20,254 nt of DNA from ZC4RG29 sp032907565 (lineage in GTDB: Bacteria; Bacteroidota; Bacteroidia; Cytophagales; Cyclobacteriaceae): NCBI GenBank assembly GCA_032907565.1, contig JAJJPK010000086.1, forward strand, positions 1 through 20,254, read 5' to 3'. The position numbers were made by a program, and so were the translations under genes. Of this stretch, positions 1 to 8,081 are shown piece by piece (position 1 is the stretch's first letter; the number at the start of each line of letters is the position of its first letter). The notes below the pieces were generated by a model, which was not told the DNA's origin, did not search any database, and saw only the letters and a program-made list of their open reading frames with translations.

Positions 1-15
1 AGAAAACATAGCATC

Positions 16-369
16 ATGGCTGATTTGGTCAAATTAGTGGAGGAAAAAGAGGGGGCCGACCGTACAAAAACCCCGTCCTTCAAGGCTGGCGATACCGTCA
101 ACGTGCACGTCAAGATACGGGAAGGAAACAAGGAGCGCATTCAGCAGTTTCAGGGCGTTGTGATCCAGCGCCGCGGCAAAGGGACCCACGGTGAAACATT
201 TACTGTCCGCAAGATCTCCAACGGAGTAGGCGTAGAGCGTATATTCCCCATCCTGGCTCCCAGCATCAGCAAAATCGACGTGCTGAAGATAGGCAAGGTA
301 CGCCGCGCAAAGCTTTACTATATGCGTGGCCGCAAGGGCAAAGCCGCCCGCATTAAGGAAAAACTGTAA
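16..369 (+). CDS. rplS: 50S ribosomal protein L19
   Basis: The 117-residue protein matches bacterial L19 over its whole length, including the SH3-like core with GDTVNVHVKIREGNKERIQ near residues 26-44, FQGVVIQRRG near 45-54, the GVGVERIFP stretch near 71-79 and the basic C-terminus KVRRAKLYYMRGRKGKAAR. L19 sits at the 30S-50S interface of the ribosome. The length is usual for the family. The ATG lies only 15 bases from the window edge, so its promoter and any upstream partners (trmD, rimM and rpsP in many bacteria) are not visible. No clear Shine-Dalgarno precedes it, as is common in Bacteroidota. The next gene on the strand is accD, after a repeat-filled spacer. Confidence 0.98.
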   Translation: MADLVKLVEEKEGADRTKTPSFKAGDTVNVHVKIREGNKERIQQFQGVVIQRRGKGTHGETFTVRKISNGVGVERIFPILAPSISKIDVLKIGKVRRAKLYYMRGRKGKAARIKEKL

Positions 370-463
370 GATTTGTGATTAGTGATTTTTGATTTTTGAT
401 TTACGATTTGTGCTTCGATTAAATCAAAAATCACAAATCACTAGTCACTAATCACAAATCACT
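370..463. repeat. AT-rich imperfect inverted repeat between rplS and accD
   Basis: The whole 94-base spacer is built from variants of a TGATTT/GTGATTAGTG word. The left half (370-412) reads as repeats of GATTT and GTGATT. The right half (421-460) is largely its reverse complement: GATTTGTGATTAGTGA at 370-385 is matched exactly by the complement of TCACTAATCACAAATC at 445-460. Transcribed RNA could fold into a long, imperfect hairpin ending two bases before the accD start codon. It has no T-run of terminator type. It may be a dispersed intergenic repeat or a structure that affects accD translation; neither is shown by the sequence alone. Confidence 0.8.
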
Positions 464-464
464 T

Positions 465-1304
465 ATGGCTTGGTTCAGACGTAGCGATAAAGGCATCCTC
501 ACTCCCACCGAATCCAAGCGGGAGGTACCTGACGGGCTTTGGTTTAAGTCGCCCGGGGGAAAGATCGTCCATACGCGGGAACTTAAGCATAACGCCTTCG
601 TGGTACCCGACGAGGATTATCACGTCCGGATCGGCTCAAAAGAGTATTTCGAGCTCTTGTTCGATCACAACGAATTCAAGGAGCTCGATCCCGACATGGA
701 GTCGGCCGACCCGCTTAATTTTGCTGATACGAAACCTTACCTGGAACGCATTCGCGAATCCCAGGAAAAGACCGACCTGAAAGACGCTATCCGCACGGCC
801 GTTGGCAAACTCAATGGCATCAGCATTGTTATCGGCTGCATGGACTTCAGCTTCATCGGAGGCTCTATGGGCTCCGTTGTAGGCGAGAAAATATCCCGGG
901 CTATTGACTATTGCCTCAAGCACAAGACGCCCTTGCTGCTCATTTCGCGGTCCGGGGGCGCACGCATGATGGAAGCCGGTCTTTCACTCATGCAGATGGC
1001 CAAAACAGCTGCAAAACTCTCCCTGCTCGACGATGCAGGCATCCCCTACATCTCGCTACTTACGGACCCAACGACAGGGGGTGTGACCGCCTCCTTCGCC
1101 ATGCTGGGAGATTTCAATATCGCGGAACCTGGCGCGCTCATTGGATTTGCCGGACCGCGTGTCATTCGCGAAACCATCGGCAAAGACCTCCCTAAGGGCT
1201 TTCAAAGCGCCGAGTTCATCCTGGATCACGGCTTTCTTGATTTTATTGTCGACCGCAGGAATTTGAAGAATAGGTTGACGGTACTGCTGAAGATGCTCGC
1301 TTGA
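465..1304 (+). CDS. accD: Acetyl-CoA carboxylase carboxyltransferase subunit beta
   Basis: The 279-residue protein is the beta subunit of the carboxyltransferase that, with AccA, moves the carboxyl group from biotin-BCCP to acetyl-CoA to give malonyl-CoA for fatty-acid synthesis in the cytoplasm. Crotonase-fold signatures are intact: GGSMGSVVGEK near 132-142, SGGARMMEAGLSLMQMAK near 163-180, DPTTGGVTASFAMLGD near 201-216 and IAEPGALIGFAGPRV near 219-233. The N-terminal zinc ribbon of the E. coli type is degenerate: aligned by eye, Cys27, Cys30, Cys46 and Cys49 correspond to Ser29, Gly32, Val47 and Glu50 here, while the surrounding residues (GLW, REL, HVRIG) are kept. The gene follows rplS after a repeat spacer and ends 7 bases from the convergent hemE stop codon, leaving no room for a terminator between them. 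Confidence 0.97.
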   Translation: MAWFRRSDKGILTPTESKREVPDGLWFKSPGGKIVHTRELKHNAFVVPDEDYHVRIGSKEYFELLFDHNEFKELDPDMESADPLNFADTKPYLERIRESQEKTDLKDAIRTAVGKLNGISIVIGCMDFSFIGGSMGSVVGEKISRAIDYCLKHKTPLLLISRSGGARMMEAGLSLMQMAKTAAKLSLLDDAGIPYISLLTDPTTGGVTASFAMLGDFNIAEPGALIGFAGPRVIRETIGKDLPKGFQSAEFILDHGFLDFIVDRRNLKNRLTVLLKMLA

Positions 1305-1311
1305 TCACCGA

Positions 1312-2337
1312 TTACCTTCCACTGTATTCTTTTACCGTATCGACAAAACACTTCACGCTATCCACCTCAGTATCCGGATAAAGCCCGTGTCCTAAATTGG
1401 CGATGTGTTTTTGCGGGCCGAAGGCGTCAAGCATTTTGATGGTTTCCTTTCGGATGTGTTCGCGGGGTGCGTAGAGCGCGCAAGGGTCGAGGTTACCCTG
1501 CAACACTTTGTCCGGCATGAGGTCGCGCGACTCACGGATATCCATATTCCAGTCGAGACCCACTGCCTCGCAGTTCACATCGTTTAGTCCGCTACGCGCA
1601 AAGAAGGCACCTTTAGGGAATACAATGCGGGGAACGCCAGTAACCTCTTCGCAGATCCGACGGATGTATTTCAGGGAGAATTCGTGGTACTGTTCTGGTC
1701 CGAGTACGCCCGCCCACGAGTCGAAGATCTGGATCACGTCGGCGCCGGCTTCCACCTGACCGTTGAGGTAATTGATGGTACTATCGGTGATCATACCGAG
1801 CAGGCGGTGGGCCAATTCCGGTTCGCGATACAACATTCTCCGTGCGCGGCTGAACGTCTTGCTGCCGCTGCCCTCCACCATGTAGGCAAAGATCGTCCAC
1901 GGTGCGCCTGCGAAGCCGATGAGCGGCACGCGGCCATTGAGTTCGCGCTTGGTGAGTGATATGGCATCCATCACATAGCCCAGGGCTTCAGCCGGAGCTA
2001 CGCGTAAGCTGCTGATGTCATCGGCAGAGTCGATGCGACGGGGAAACACGGGGCCCCGGTTTTCTTCCATCTCGTATCGAAGGCCCATAGCCTCAGGGAT
2101 AACCAGGATGTCGGAAAAAATAATGGCGGCATCCACGCCGAGGATATCCACCGGCTGAAGGGTTACCTCGCACGCGAGCTCGGGCGTTGTCACCATCGTT
2201 TTGAAGCTGCCTGCATTTTCCCTCACTTTCCGGTATTCGGGAAGAACGCGGCCGGCCTGTCGCATAAGCCAGACAGGGGTGCGAGCGGTGGGACGTTGGG
2301 TAAGAACCTGCAGGAGAAGGTGATCGGATTTTTGCAT
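1312..2337 (-). CDS. hemE: Uroporphyrinogen decarboxylase
   Basis: The enzyme removes four acetate carboxyls from uroporphyrinogen III to give coproporphyrinogen III in heme synthesis. Family signatures are clear: the N-terminal PVWLMRQAGRVLPEYR, IIFSDILVIPEAMG, FAGAPWTIFAYMVEG, QIFDSWAG, GLDWN, GNLDPCALY and the C-terminal ANLGHGLYPDTEVDSV. I start at the ATG at 2337 (MQKSDHLLL), giving 341 residues, the usual size. The frame stays open for 23 more codons upstream, but that stretch is unlike the family. A CATATTTG sequence (2342-2349, minus strand), one base off the TAnnTTTG element, lies just before the start, so the transcript may have almost no leader. Upstream on the same strand, the susD-like gene is closed by a terminator, so hemE is probably transcribed separately. 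Confidence 0.96.
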   Translation of the reverse strand: MQKSDHLLLQVLTQRPTARTPVWLMRQAGRVLPEYRKVRENAGSFKTMVTTPELACEVTLQPVDILGVDAAIIFSDILVIPEAMGLRYEMEENRGPVFPRRIDSADDISSLRVAPAEALGYVMDAISLTKRELNGRVPLIGFAGAPWTIFAYMVEGSGSKTFSRARRMLYREPELAHRLLGMITDSTINYLNGQVEAGADVIQIFDSWAGVLGPEQYHEFSLKYIRRICEEVTGVPRIVFPKGAFFARSGLNDVNCEAVGLDWNMDIRESRDLMPDKVLQGNLDPCALYAPREHIRKETIKMLDAFGPQKHIANLGHGLYPDTEVDSVKCFVDTVKEYSGR

Positions 2338-2404
2338 GGGACAAATATGCGGAAAATACCGCAGTGGCAACCGCGAAAGGGCCACCGCTCCGCGTGTCGG
2401 AAAC

Positions 2405-2435
2405 AAAAAAGGCCGCCGGTAGGCGACCCTTTTTT
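2405..2435 (-). terminator. Intrinsic terminator after the susC-susD pair
   Basis: Read on the minus strand this is an A6 tract, a GC-rich stem (GTCGCC with GGCGGC, including one G-U pair), a TACC loop, and a T6 tract. It begins about 20 bases after the susD-like stop codon and lies before the hemE start, so it separates the two transcription units. Confidence 0.85.
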
Positions 2436-2454
2436 ATTCAAATCCTAAAAGGAG

Positions 2455-3909
2455 TTATTGAACATCCCAGAACACCTTCACGCTCGGAAGGTCCTGACCA
2501 CCGATCAGGCCGATAGCGGCGTTCAGGTTGGACGGGTTGAGCGTTGCTTCCTCGATGGGGAAGATAAACCGGCGCGGAATGTCGTCGTAGGTAAGCATCG
2601 GCGGCACGTTGAAGCCAGTGAAGTCGAGGCGCCTCCAGGTTGACCATCCTTCAAACCCACGGTTAAAGAAGGCGATCCACTGCTGCACACCGATCTTTTG
2701 TTTCCAGGTGCCACCATTTTCTGCCGTTGCATAGGCCACTTCCGGTTGAGCCAGGTAGGCGTCAATTGCGGCGTCGCCGATGCCCCAGTACTCCATCGAT
2801 GCGCGGATACCTTCATTGTAGTGTTCCTCAGCCGTCATCGGGGTAGTGATGCCGCGCTCAGCAGCTTCTGCCAGCAGGAAGTTCACTTCCGAGTAGTCGA
2901 GAATGAGTCCTTCGAGATCAGGCTGGTGGAACAGGTCGCCGATGTGCGACTTGGCAGCGTATGTGTTGTTGTCGCCATACGTACCACCTTCGAACGTCAC
3001 GCCGTCAGAGAGCGGCTCGGCAAAGATGGGCAACCTCGGGTCGTTAAGGGCCAGCAACTTGTCGACAATGGTATTGGCTACCACGTAGTCAGCACGACCG
3101 CTTTGGACCAGGTCTTCCCATACCGGGTTGGTGTTCGGCGAATTCGAGTAATAGGTAATCGACGCGTTGTCGTCATTGCTTTCAAAGACGCCGCCTGCCA
3201 GTGCTTGCGACACCATGGCAGCTGCTCTGCCTGCGTCCACATCCGCCGTCATGATGGCGAGTTTAAGCTTCAGCGAGTTCGCGAATGTCCGCCATGCACC
3301 AGCGTCACCTTCGTAGACCGGGTCCTGACTTGACGGGAAGCCCGGAGAATCAGGATCGATCATCGAGATGGCATTGTCGAGCATGGAGATCACGCCAGCA
3401 TACACATCAGGACCCGCGTCATACTTGGGCGAAAGGATGTCGGGGTTCAGGGCTTCTGTGAACGGTACGGCGCCAAACGCATCGGCTTGCACGGCGAAGA
3501 TGTACGCCTTGCAGATGTCGATAATGGCCAGCCAGTTGTCGCGTTCACCTTCACTCATGGCCCGTACTTCCCAGGTTTCGTTGGTGATCTTTTTGGCTTC
3601 ATCCAAGTCCTTGAGCGCATCACGGTAACCACGGGTCCAGAAGTTGTCAGGGATTCTCCTTCCCGACATGTTATACTGGCTTTCATCCGGGTACGTGGTT
3701 TGCGCCCAGTACTGGGCATAGAGGCGGAATACGTTAACGTTCACGTCGCTATTGACCATAAGGTCAAACATTTCGCGAACGCCGTTTGCAAAGAGCGTCT
3801 CAGCGCCTACTTCAGAGGCGTTTTTCTTGGGACGGTTCAGTTCTTCCAGTCGGTCGTCGCACGCCACGAAGGCGGCCGTCAGCAAGAGTGTTACTAATAT
3901 TTTTTTCAT
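2455..3909 (-). CDS. SusD/RagB-family outer-membrane nutrient-binding lipoprotein
   Basis: This is a 484-residue SusD-like surface lipoprotein that would form the lid over the SusC-type barrel encoded just upstream. From the ATG at 3909 the protein opens with a lipoprotein signal, MKKILVTLLLTAAFVAC, with Cys17 as lipid anchor followed by Asp-Asp, in keeping with the acidic export signal seen on Bacteroidota surface lipoproteins. The QYWAQTTYPDESQY stretch near residues 67-80, alpha-helical repeats, and the C-terminal PRRFIFPIEEATLNPSN are typical of the SusD-like group I remember as SusD-like_2. A 12-codon upstream extension of the frame would put a hydrophilic stretch before the signal and is rejected. 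The gene follows susC by 19 bases and ends at a terminator. No glycosidase or peptidase is adjacent, so the ligand cannot be named. Confidence 0.93.
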   Translation of the reverse strand: MKKILVTLLLTAAFVACDDRLEELNRPKKNASEVGAETLFANGVREMFDLMVNSDVNVNVFRLYAQYWAQTTYPDESQYNMSGRRIPDNFWTRGYRDALKDLDEAKKITNETWEVRAMSEGERDNWLAIIDICKAYIFAVQADAFGAVPFTEALNPDILSPKYDAGPDVYAGVISMLDNAISMIDPDSPGFPSSQDPVYEGDAGAWRTFANSLKLKLAIMTADVDAGRAAAMVSQALAGGVFESNDDNASITYYSNSPNTNPVWEDLVQSGRADYVVANTIVDKLLALNDPRLPIFAEPLSDGVTFEGGTYGDNNTYAAKSHIGDLFHQPDLEGLILDYSEVNFLLAEAAERGITTPMTAEEHYNEGIRASMEYWGIGDAAIDAYLAQPEVAYATAENGGTWKQKIGVQQWIAFFNRGFEGWSTWRRLDFTGFNVPPMLTYDDIPRRFIFPIEEATLNPSNLNAAIGLIGGQDLPSVKVFWDVQ

Positions 3910-3928
3910 TTCCCGATTCAATTTGAAA

Positions 3929-6900
3929 TTAGAAATCAAGGTCAACCTTCAACCCGACAGTCCGGAGCGTAGGATAAGCACCTGAGGTGTAACCCTGTGC
4001 GTTGCCTGCTCCCAATCCCGATTCGGGGTCAGCATAAGGCAGGTTCTTGTCGATGATCCACAGGTTGCGTCCGACAAGAGATACGGCTGCACGCTGGAAC
4101 ACATTGCCGAGAATATTCGACGGCAAGGTATAAGTCAGGGCAACTTCTCTCAGTTTGACGTACGATGCATCGTACACGGTCAACTGTTCAGGGTTCCGAG
4201 CTGCGTTACCCCAGTAGAAGACGCCACCGTAGTAGTCGGCACGCGCCCTGACAGTGTTCTTGCTTCCATCCGCTTGCACACCGTCGAGGATTATACCTCC
4301 ACTGTTTTCAGCATAGCCCTTGGAGGGATCGTTGGGGTCGACCAGCACGACTGGATCGCGAATCGGGTTGCCGAGGTCGTTGAGACCGGCTGTGTTGGCG
4401 GAAATCCCGGTACCTTGTCCATAGTGCATGTCAAGCGAGAAGATATCGCCACCGCGCGAAACGTCGATCAGGAAGCTCAGGCTGAGCCCTTTATAAGTAA
4501 GTGTGTTCAACAGACCACCGTTCCAATCCGGGTTGGGGTCGCCAATTACCTGGTCAGCAACGGCTACATAGTATCCCTGAGGGTTGACCACGCGCTGGCC
4601 GTTCAGGTATTGGAAACCAAATCCGCGCAATACGCCGTAGGGCTGACCTACTGTGGCGTTAAGCGAAGTGGCCTGGAAGCTGTTGATCTGGTAGTTTTCG
4701 ATACCTTCCGGGAGCGAAATCACTTCGCTGATATTCTTTGCCCAGTTCACAGTGGCATTCCAGGTCAGGCCCGTGTTGCCTCCTTTTATGATATCAAAGC
4801 CCAGCGAGGCTTCAACACCCTTGTTTTCGATTTCCCCACCGTTGAGGTACAGGAAGTGAGTACCTGTTGCCTTGGAGAGCTCTACTTCCACGATCTGGTT
4901 GAAAGCATTGGTCTTGTAAAAGGCCAGGTCAAGGGTTAGGCGGCTGTCCACCATCGTCATTTCAAGACCAGCTTCCCAGCTCTTGAGGTTCTCAGGAACC
5001 AGGTCGGGGTTGTTTACATACGTCGGATAGCTGAACAGGATCGAGCTTCCGAAGTTGTCATTGCGGACATAGGAAACCTCCGTCCTTTCGGGGTCGGTGT
5101 CGTTACCTACTTCAGCGTAGTTCACGCGGACCTTACCGTAGTTGAGGAACGGCGCATCCAGCATTTCGCTGAATACATAACCGAGTGACACACCATAATA
5201 AGGATAGGTGTTGTCGTTAACCGGCAGGGCCGAGGAGATATCGATCCGTCCGACGAGGTCGAGGTACAGCATGTCCTTGAAGCCCAGGTTCACGTTGGTG
5301 AAGTAGCCATAGACTTCTTTCTTCTGGTCAACTTCTATAGGGAAGGGCACCGTGCCGACCGAGTTGCTGATAGCATACAGATCAGGATTTGCAAGTCCGC
5401 CTTGTGTCGAAGCGCGAACGCTCCTGAAAGCGTTCTTCCGGATGTTGGTACCCAAGAGGGCCATGAGGGAGAAGTCGGGAGACAAATCCTTTTCTGCCGT
5501 TACGATGAGGTCGTAGTTAAATTCGCTGACCTGGCGATCGGCTCTCTCATAGCCGGATCCTTCGTCGAGGTTATTGAGACCAAATTCTGCGGGCACGCTA
5601 CCCACTGCAACGCGTTCTTCTCTCAGTTCAGTGTACGTGTCGCCGGAGAACCGGGCCATCACGTTAAGCCACTCGAGCGGTTGATACGAAAGCGAAACGT
5701 TTCCATATACGCGGGTACGTTCGTCCGTAGTTACGTTCTTGAAGCGAACCCAGTACGGGTTGTCCCAGAAGATGGGCGTTTCAGGATCGTGGTAGTTGCC
5801 ACCGTTCCAGGTGATGTTACGACCGGTTTTCCGGAAGATTTCCTCCTGGGCTTTGATGTCGACATTGGTTTGCCACCACTGACGGAAATTGGCCATCTGG
5901 TTGCCACCGTATCCGGTTGAAGCGCGACCGATGGTATTCTGATCGATGAAGTTGAACCCAAGGTTGGCGGTCAGCTTGTCGGTAAGCTTGCTGCTTCCAT
6001 TAAAGCTGACGGTGTGCTTCACCTGGTTCATGTTGGGCAGATAGCCCTTGCTGTCGAAGTTCGTATATGCAAGACGGAAAGTGTTCACGTCGTTGCCGCC
6101 AGTAAGGGCGACAGAGTTGTTCCACGTAACCTGGGTTTCAAAGAAGTCAAGCGGTGTGTGCTTGGCGGCAACCCAGGGATACTTCTTCATGTAGTTGGGT
6201 GATTCCGGAACGAAGGAGTCCCAGTGGTACACAAGCAGGTTCGGATCGAACGGTGCGCCGTAGGAACCGTCTTCGAGCGTCGGAACGATGAAGTCGTCAA
6301 CACCGTCGCCGTCGATGTCTTCCTTGAAGAATCCGTCTCCTTCATCGTCGTAGTACAGGAACCATTCCCGTGCGTATCCGGAGCCGTATTCCTTTTGGTA
6401 TTCTACGAACGTGTCTTTGTCGACCACACCGATTTCAATACCGGAAGAAAGGGAGATACCGATGCCTTGCCTTTTGGTGCCCTTCTTGGTCGTGATCATT
6501 ACAACGCCGTTGGCAGCGCGTGAGCCGTACAACGCCGATGCAGCTGCACCTTTCAGGACGTTGATGGATTCAATGTCTTCCGGGTTGATATCGGAAGCAG
6601 AGTTACCATAGTCGAAGCCATAACGGCCGGCCTGTTGGTACGCATCGTTACCGGTGCGGTTGTCAACCGGAACACCGTCGACAACGAACAGTGGTTGGTT
6701 GTTGCCCGTGATGGACTTGTTACCCCGAATGACAATGTTCGTTGAACCGGCGAAGTTGTTGTTCGTGCGAATTTGCACGCCGGCGATTTTTCCCGACAGG
6801 GAATTAACGAAGTTCTGTTGCTTCACCGTGGAAACAGCAGAACCATCGATTTCCTGCGTCGCATAACCGAGCGAAGCTTTTTCGCGGGAGATGTTAAGCG

Positions 6901-7222
6901 CTGTGACCACCACCTCGGTAAGTTCGGTCACGTCAGGCAACATCACTACGTTGATAACGGAGCGCGCTCCGATATCAACTTCCTGCGTTTGGAAACCAAT
7001 AAATGAAAAGACAAGTACTCCCCCGGATTCGGGGACGGAGAGGGTATATCCTCCTGTGGCGTCAGTAACACCACCAATGGCTGTGCCTTTCAAGAGCACG
7101 TTTACGCCGGGTATGGCCGAACCGTCTTCCGACGACGTGACCCTACCACTTACTGTTCGCTCCTGAGCCCAAGCACCGAATACTAAGGCTGCGAAGAAGC
7201 TAACGAGTAGAATCTTCTTCAT
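3929..7222 (-). CDS. SusC/RagA-family TonB-dependent outer-membrane transporter
   Basis: The 1097-residue protein is an outer-membrane TonB-dependent importer that would pair with the SusD-like lid encoded downstream. In order it shows a signal peptide (1-19, cleavage near AWA-Q), a carboxypeptidase-regulatory-like domain (about 22-95, with VSGRVTSSEDGSAIPGVNV), the TELTEVVVTALN segment (99-110) expected near the TonB contact, and a plug domain with NFVNSLSGKIAGVQI, RGNKSITGNNQPLFVVDGVP and the SusC signature NPEDIESINVLKGAAASALYGSRAANGVVMI. The remainder is a beta-barrel ending in Phe (VGLKVDLDF). An acidic DIDGDGVDD loop at 302-310 resembles a calcium-binding loop. No STN domain is present, so there is no sign of direct anti-sigma signalling. 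It is the first gene of a two-gene operon; the substrate is unknown. Confidence 0.96.
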   Translation of the reverse strand: MKKILLVSFFAALVFGAWAQERTVSGRVTSSEDGSAIPGVNVLLKGTAIGGVTDATGGYTLSVPESGGVLVFSFIGFQTQEVDIGARSVINVVMLPDVTELTEVVVTALNISREKASLGYATQEIDGSAVSTVKQQNFVNSLSGKIAGVQIRTNNNFAGSTNIVIRGNKSITGNNQPLFVVDGVPVDNRTGNDAYQQAGRYGFDYGNSASDINPEDIESINVLKGAAASALYGSRAANGVVMITTKKGTKRQGIGISLSSGIEIGVVDKDTFVEYQKEYGSGYAREWFLYYDDEGDGFFKEDIDGDGVDDFIVPTLEDGSYGAPFDPNLLVYHWDSFVPESPNYMKKYPWVAAKHTPLDFFETQVTWNNSVALTGGNDVNTFRLAYTNFDSKGYLPNMNQVKHTVSFNGSSKLTDKLTANLGFNFIDQNTIGRASTGYGGNQMANFRQWWQTNVDIKAQEEIFRKTGRNITWNGGNYHDPETPIFWDNPYWVRFKNVTTDERTRVYGNVSLSYQPLEWLNVMARFSGDTYTELREERVAVGSVPAEFGLNNLDEGSGYERADRQVSEFNYDLIVTAEKDLSPDFSLMALLGTNIRKNAFRSVRASTQGGLANPDLYAISNSVGTVPFPIEVDQKKEVYGYFTNVNLGFKDMLYLDLVGRIDISSALPVNDNTYPYYGVSLGYVFSEMLDAPFLNYGKVRVNYAEVGNDTDPERTEVSYVRNDNFGSSILFSYPTYVNNPDLVPENLKSWEAGLEMTMVDSRLTLDLAFYKTNAFNQIVEVELSKATGTHFLYLNGGEIENKGVEASLGFDIIKGGNTGLTWNATVNWAKNISEVISLPEGIENYQINSFQATSLNATVGQPYGVLRGFGFQYLNGQRVVNPQGYYVAVADQVIGDPNPDWNGGLLNTLTYKGLSLSFLIDVSRGGDIFSLDMHYGQGTGISANTAGLNDLGNPIRDPVVLVDPNDPSKGYAENSGGIILDGVQADGSKNTVRARADYYGGVFYWGNAARNPEQLTVYDASYVKLREVALTYTLPSNILGNVFQRAAVSLVGRNLWIIDKNLPYADPESGLGAGNAQGYTSGAYPTLRTVGLKVDLDF

Positions 7223-7252
7223 AAGTTGATGTTTAGGTTAAAACTAATTTAC

Positions 7253-7267
7253 CCCCAAATTAAGGGG
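7253..7267 (-). promoter_or_regulatory. Possible susC promoter element inside a small palindrome
   Basis: CCCCAAATTAAGGGG is an inverted repeat with 4-bp GC arms. Read on the minus strand its centre gives TTAATTTG (7256-7263), one mismatch from the TAnnTTTG element, about 34 bases before the susC start codon. The expected TTTG about 19 bases further upstream is not clean. It may be a promoter whose -7 region overlaps an operator, but this is tentative. Confidence 0.35.
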
Positions 7268-7346
7268 ATAAATCGGAATATAAAATACCGAACTTTAATA
7301 TTTGACGAACGGCCCGATTTCACTGACAGTGAGTCCGTTATGGCCT

Positions 7347-7387
7347 AAAAAAAGCACAGGCCATACCCCGTTTTGGGGTATGGCCTG
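7347..7387 (-). terminator. Intrinsic terminator of the rplU-rpmA operon
   Basis: A perfect 13-bp stem, CAGGCCATACCCC (7357-7369) with GGGGTATGGCCTG (7375-7387), closes over a 5-base loop. On the minus strand it is followed by TGC and seven T residues (7347-7353). It lies about 28 bases past the rpmA stop codon. A third copy of the arm, TATGGCCT at 7339-7346, lies just beyond the T-run. Confidence 0.92.
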
Positions 7388-7414
7388 CAGCCTGAAATCG
7401 TTTGAATAGAATGG

Positions 7415-7675
7415 CTATTCAGCCGCGGGAGCGACCGATACATACGACCGGTTTTGCCGGCCCCTACGGAAGACAACTACACCATCGGTGAGGGCGAAGA
7501 GGGTATGGTCCTTGCCCATGCCGACGTTAACACCCGGGTGATGCTTGGTCCCGCGCTGGCGAACGATAATATTCCCCGCCACCACGCGCTGGCCACCGAA
7601 GACCTTCACGCCAAGCCGTTTGCTTTCCGATTCGCGTCCGTTCTTTACTTTACCTTCACCTTTTTTGTGTGCCAT
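7415..7675 (-). CDS. rpmA: 50S ribosomal protein L27
   Basis: The 86-residue protein has the L27 hallmarks: the N-terminal MAHKKGEGKVKNGRESESKRLGVK that reaches toward the peptidyl-transferase centre, FGGQRVVAGNIIVRQRGTKHHPG near 26-48 and VGMGKDHTLFALTDGVVVF near 51-69. There is no cleavable N-terminal extension of the kind found in Firmicutes. It follows rplU by 48 bases on the same strand, the standard bacterial rplU-rpmA order, and is closed by a strong terminator. Confidence 0.98.
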   Translation of the reverse strand: MAHKKGEGKVKNGRESESKRLGVKVFGGQRVVAGNIIVRQRGTKHHPGVNVGMGKDHTLFALTDGVVVFRRGRQNRSYVSVAPAAE

Positions 7676-7723
7676 GATCCTCTATTGATATCTGATTGTT
7701 AATTCCCGCCCAGGTACGGATCG

Positions 7724-8032
7724 TCATCCGATCCCTTCGATCAACACCTTGGTGTACTGCTGGCGGTGGCCATTCTTCACGGCATATCCTTTCCGGCGCT
7801 TCTTCTTAAAGACCGTCACCTTATCCCCCTTCACGTGCTCCAGGATCTTCCCGGAAACGGTTATCCCGTCAACGGTAGGCGTCCCGATGCGGGTGCCCGC
7901 GTCGTCGCTGACCAGCAACACCCGGTCGAAGTTCACCGCCTCGCCAGCCTCGCCCGCCAGCCGGGGCGCGTATACATACTGGTCCTTAACCACCTTAAAC
8001 TGCTTTCCGGCAATATCTACGATCGCGTACAT
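7724..8032 (-). CDS. rplU: 50S ribosomal protein L21
   Basis: The 102-residue protein matches L21 from end to end: MYAIVDIAGKQFKV at the start, a central stretch VLLVSDDAGTRIGTPTVDG, and the conserved C-terminal KVTVFKKKRRKGYAVKNGHRQQYT. L21 binds 23S rRNA in the large subunit. It is the first gene of the rplU-rpmA operon. A perfect TAnnTTTG promoter element lies 22 bases upstream of the ATG, giving a short leader, so there is little room for autogenous leader control of the kind seen in some other phyla. Confidence 0.98.
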   Translation of the reverse strand: MYAIVDIAGKQFKVVKDQYVYAPRLAGEAGEAVNFDRVLLVSDDAGTRIGTPTVDGITVSGKILEHVKGDKVTVFKKKRRKGYAVKNGHRQQYTKVLIEGIG

Positions 8033-8054
8033 AGCTCTTTTGAAAAATGGACTG

Positions 8055-8062
8055 CAAAGTTA
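8055..8062 (-). promoter_or_regulatory. rplU promoter -7 element
   Basis: Read on the minus strand the sequence is TAACTTTG, a perfect match to the Bacteroidota TAnnTTTG element. It lies 22 bases upstream of the rplU ATG. The partner TTTG about 19 bases further upstream is not obvious; GTTA near 8084-8087 is the nearest. Confidence 0.65.
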
Positions 8063-8081
8063 GAAAAAGATTTATAATGGC

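Noticed and set aside
370..463. CRISPR-like array in the rplS-accD spacer
   Set aside because: The repeat words are only 5-10 bases and run together without unique spacers; they form one inverted repeat, and no cas gene is near.
4274..4939. Open frame of 221 codons on the plus strand opposite the susC-like gene
   Set aside because: It is antisense to a clear SusC beta-barrel and has no recognisable domain, signal or start context.
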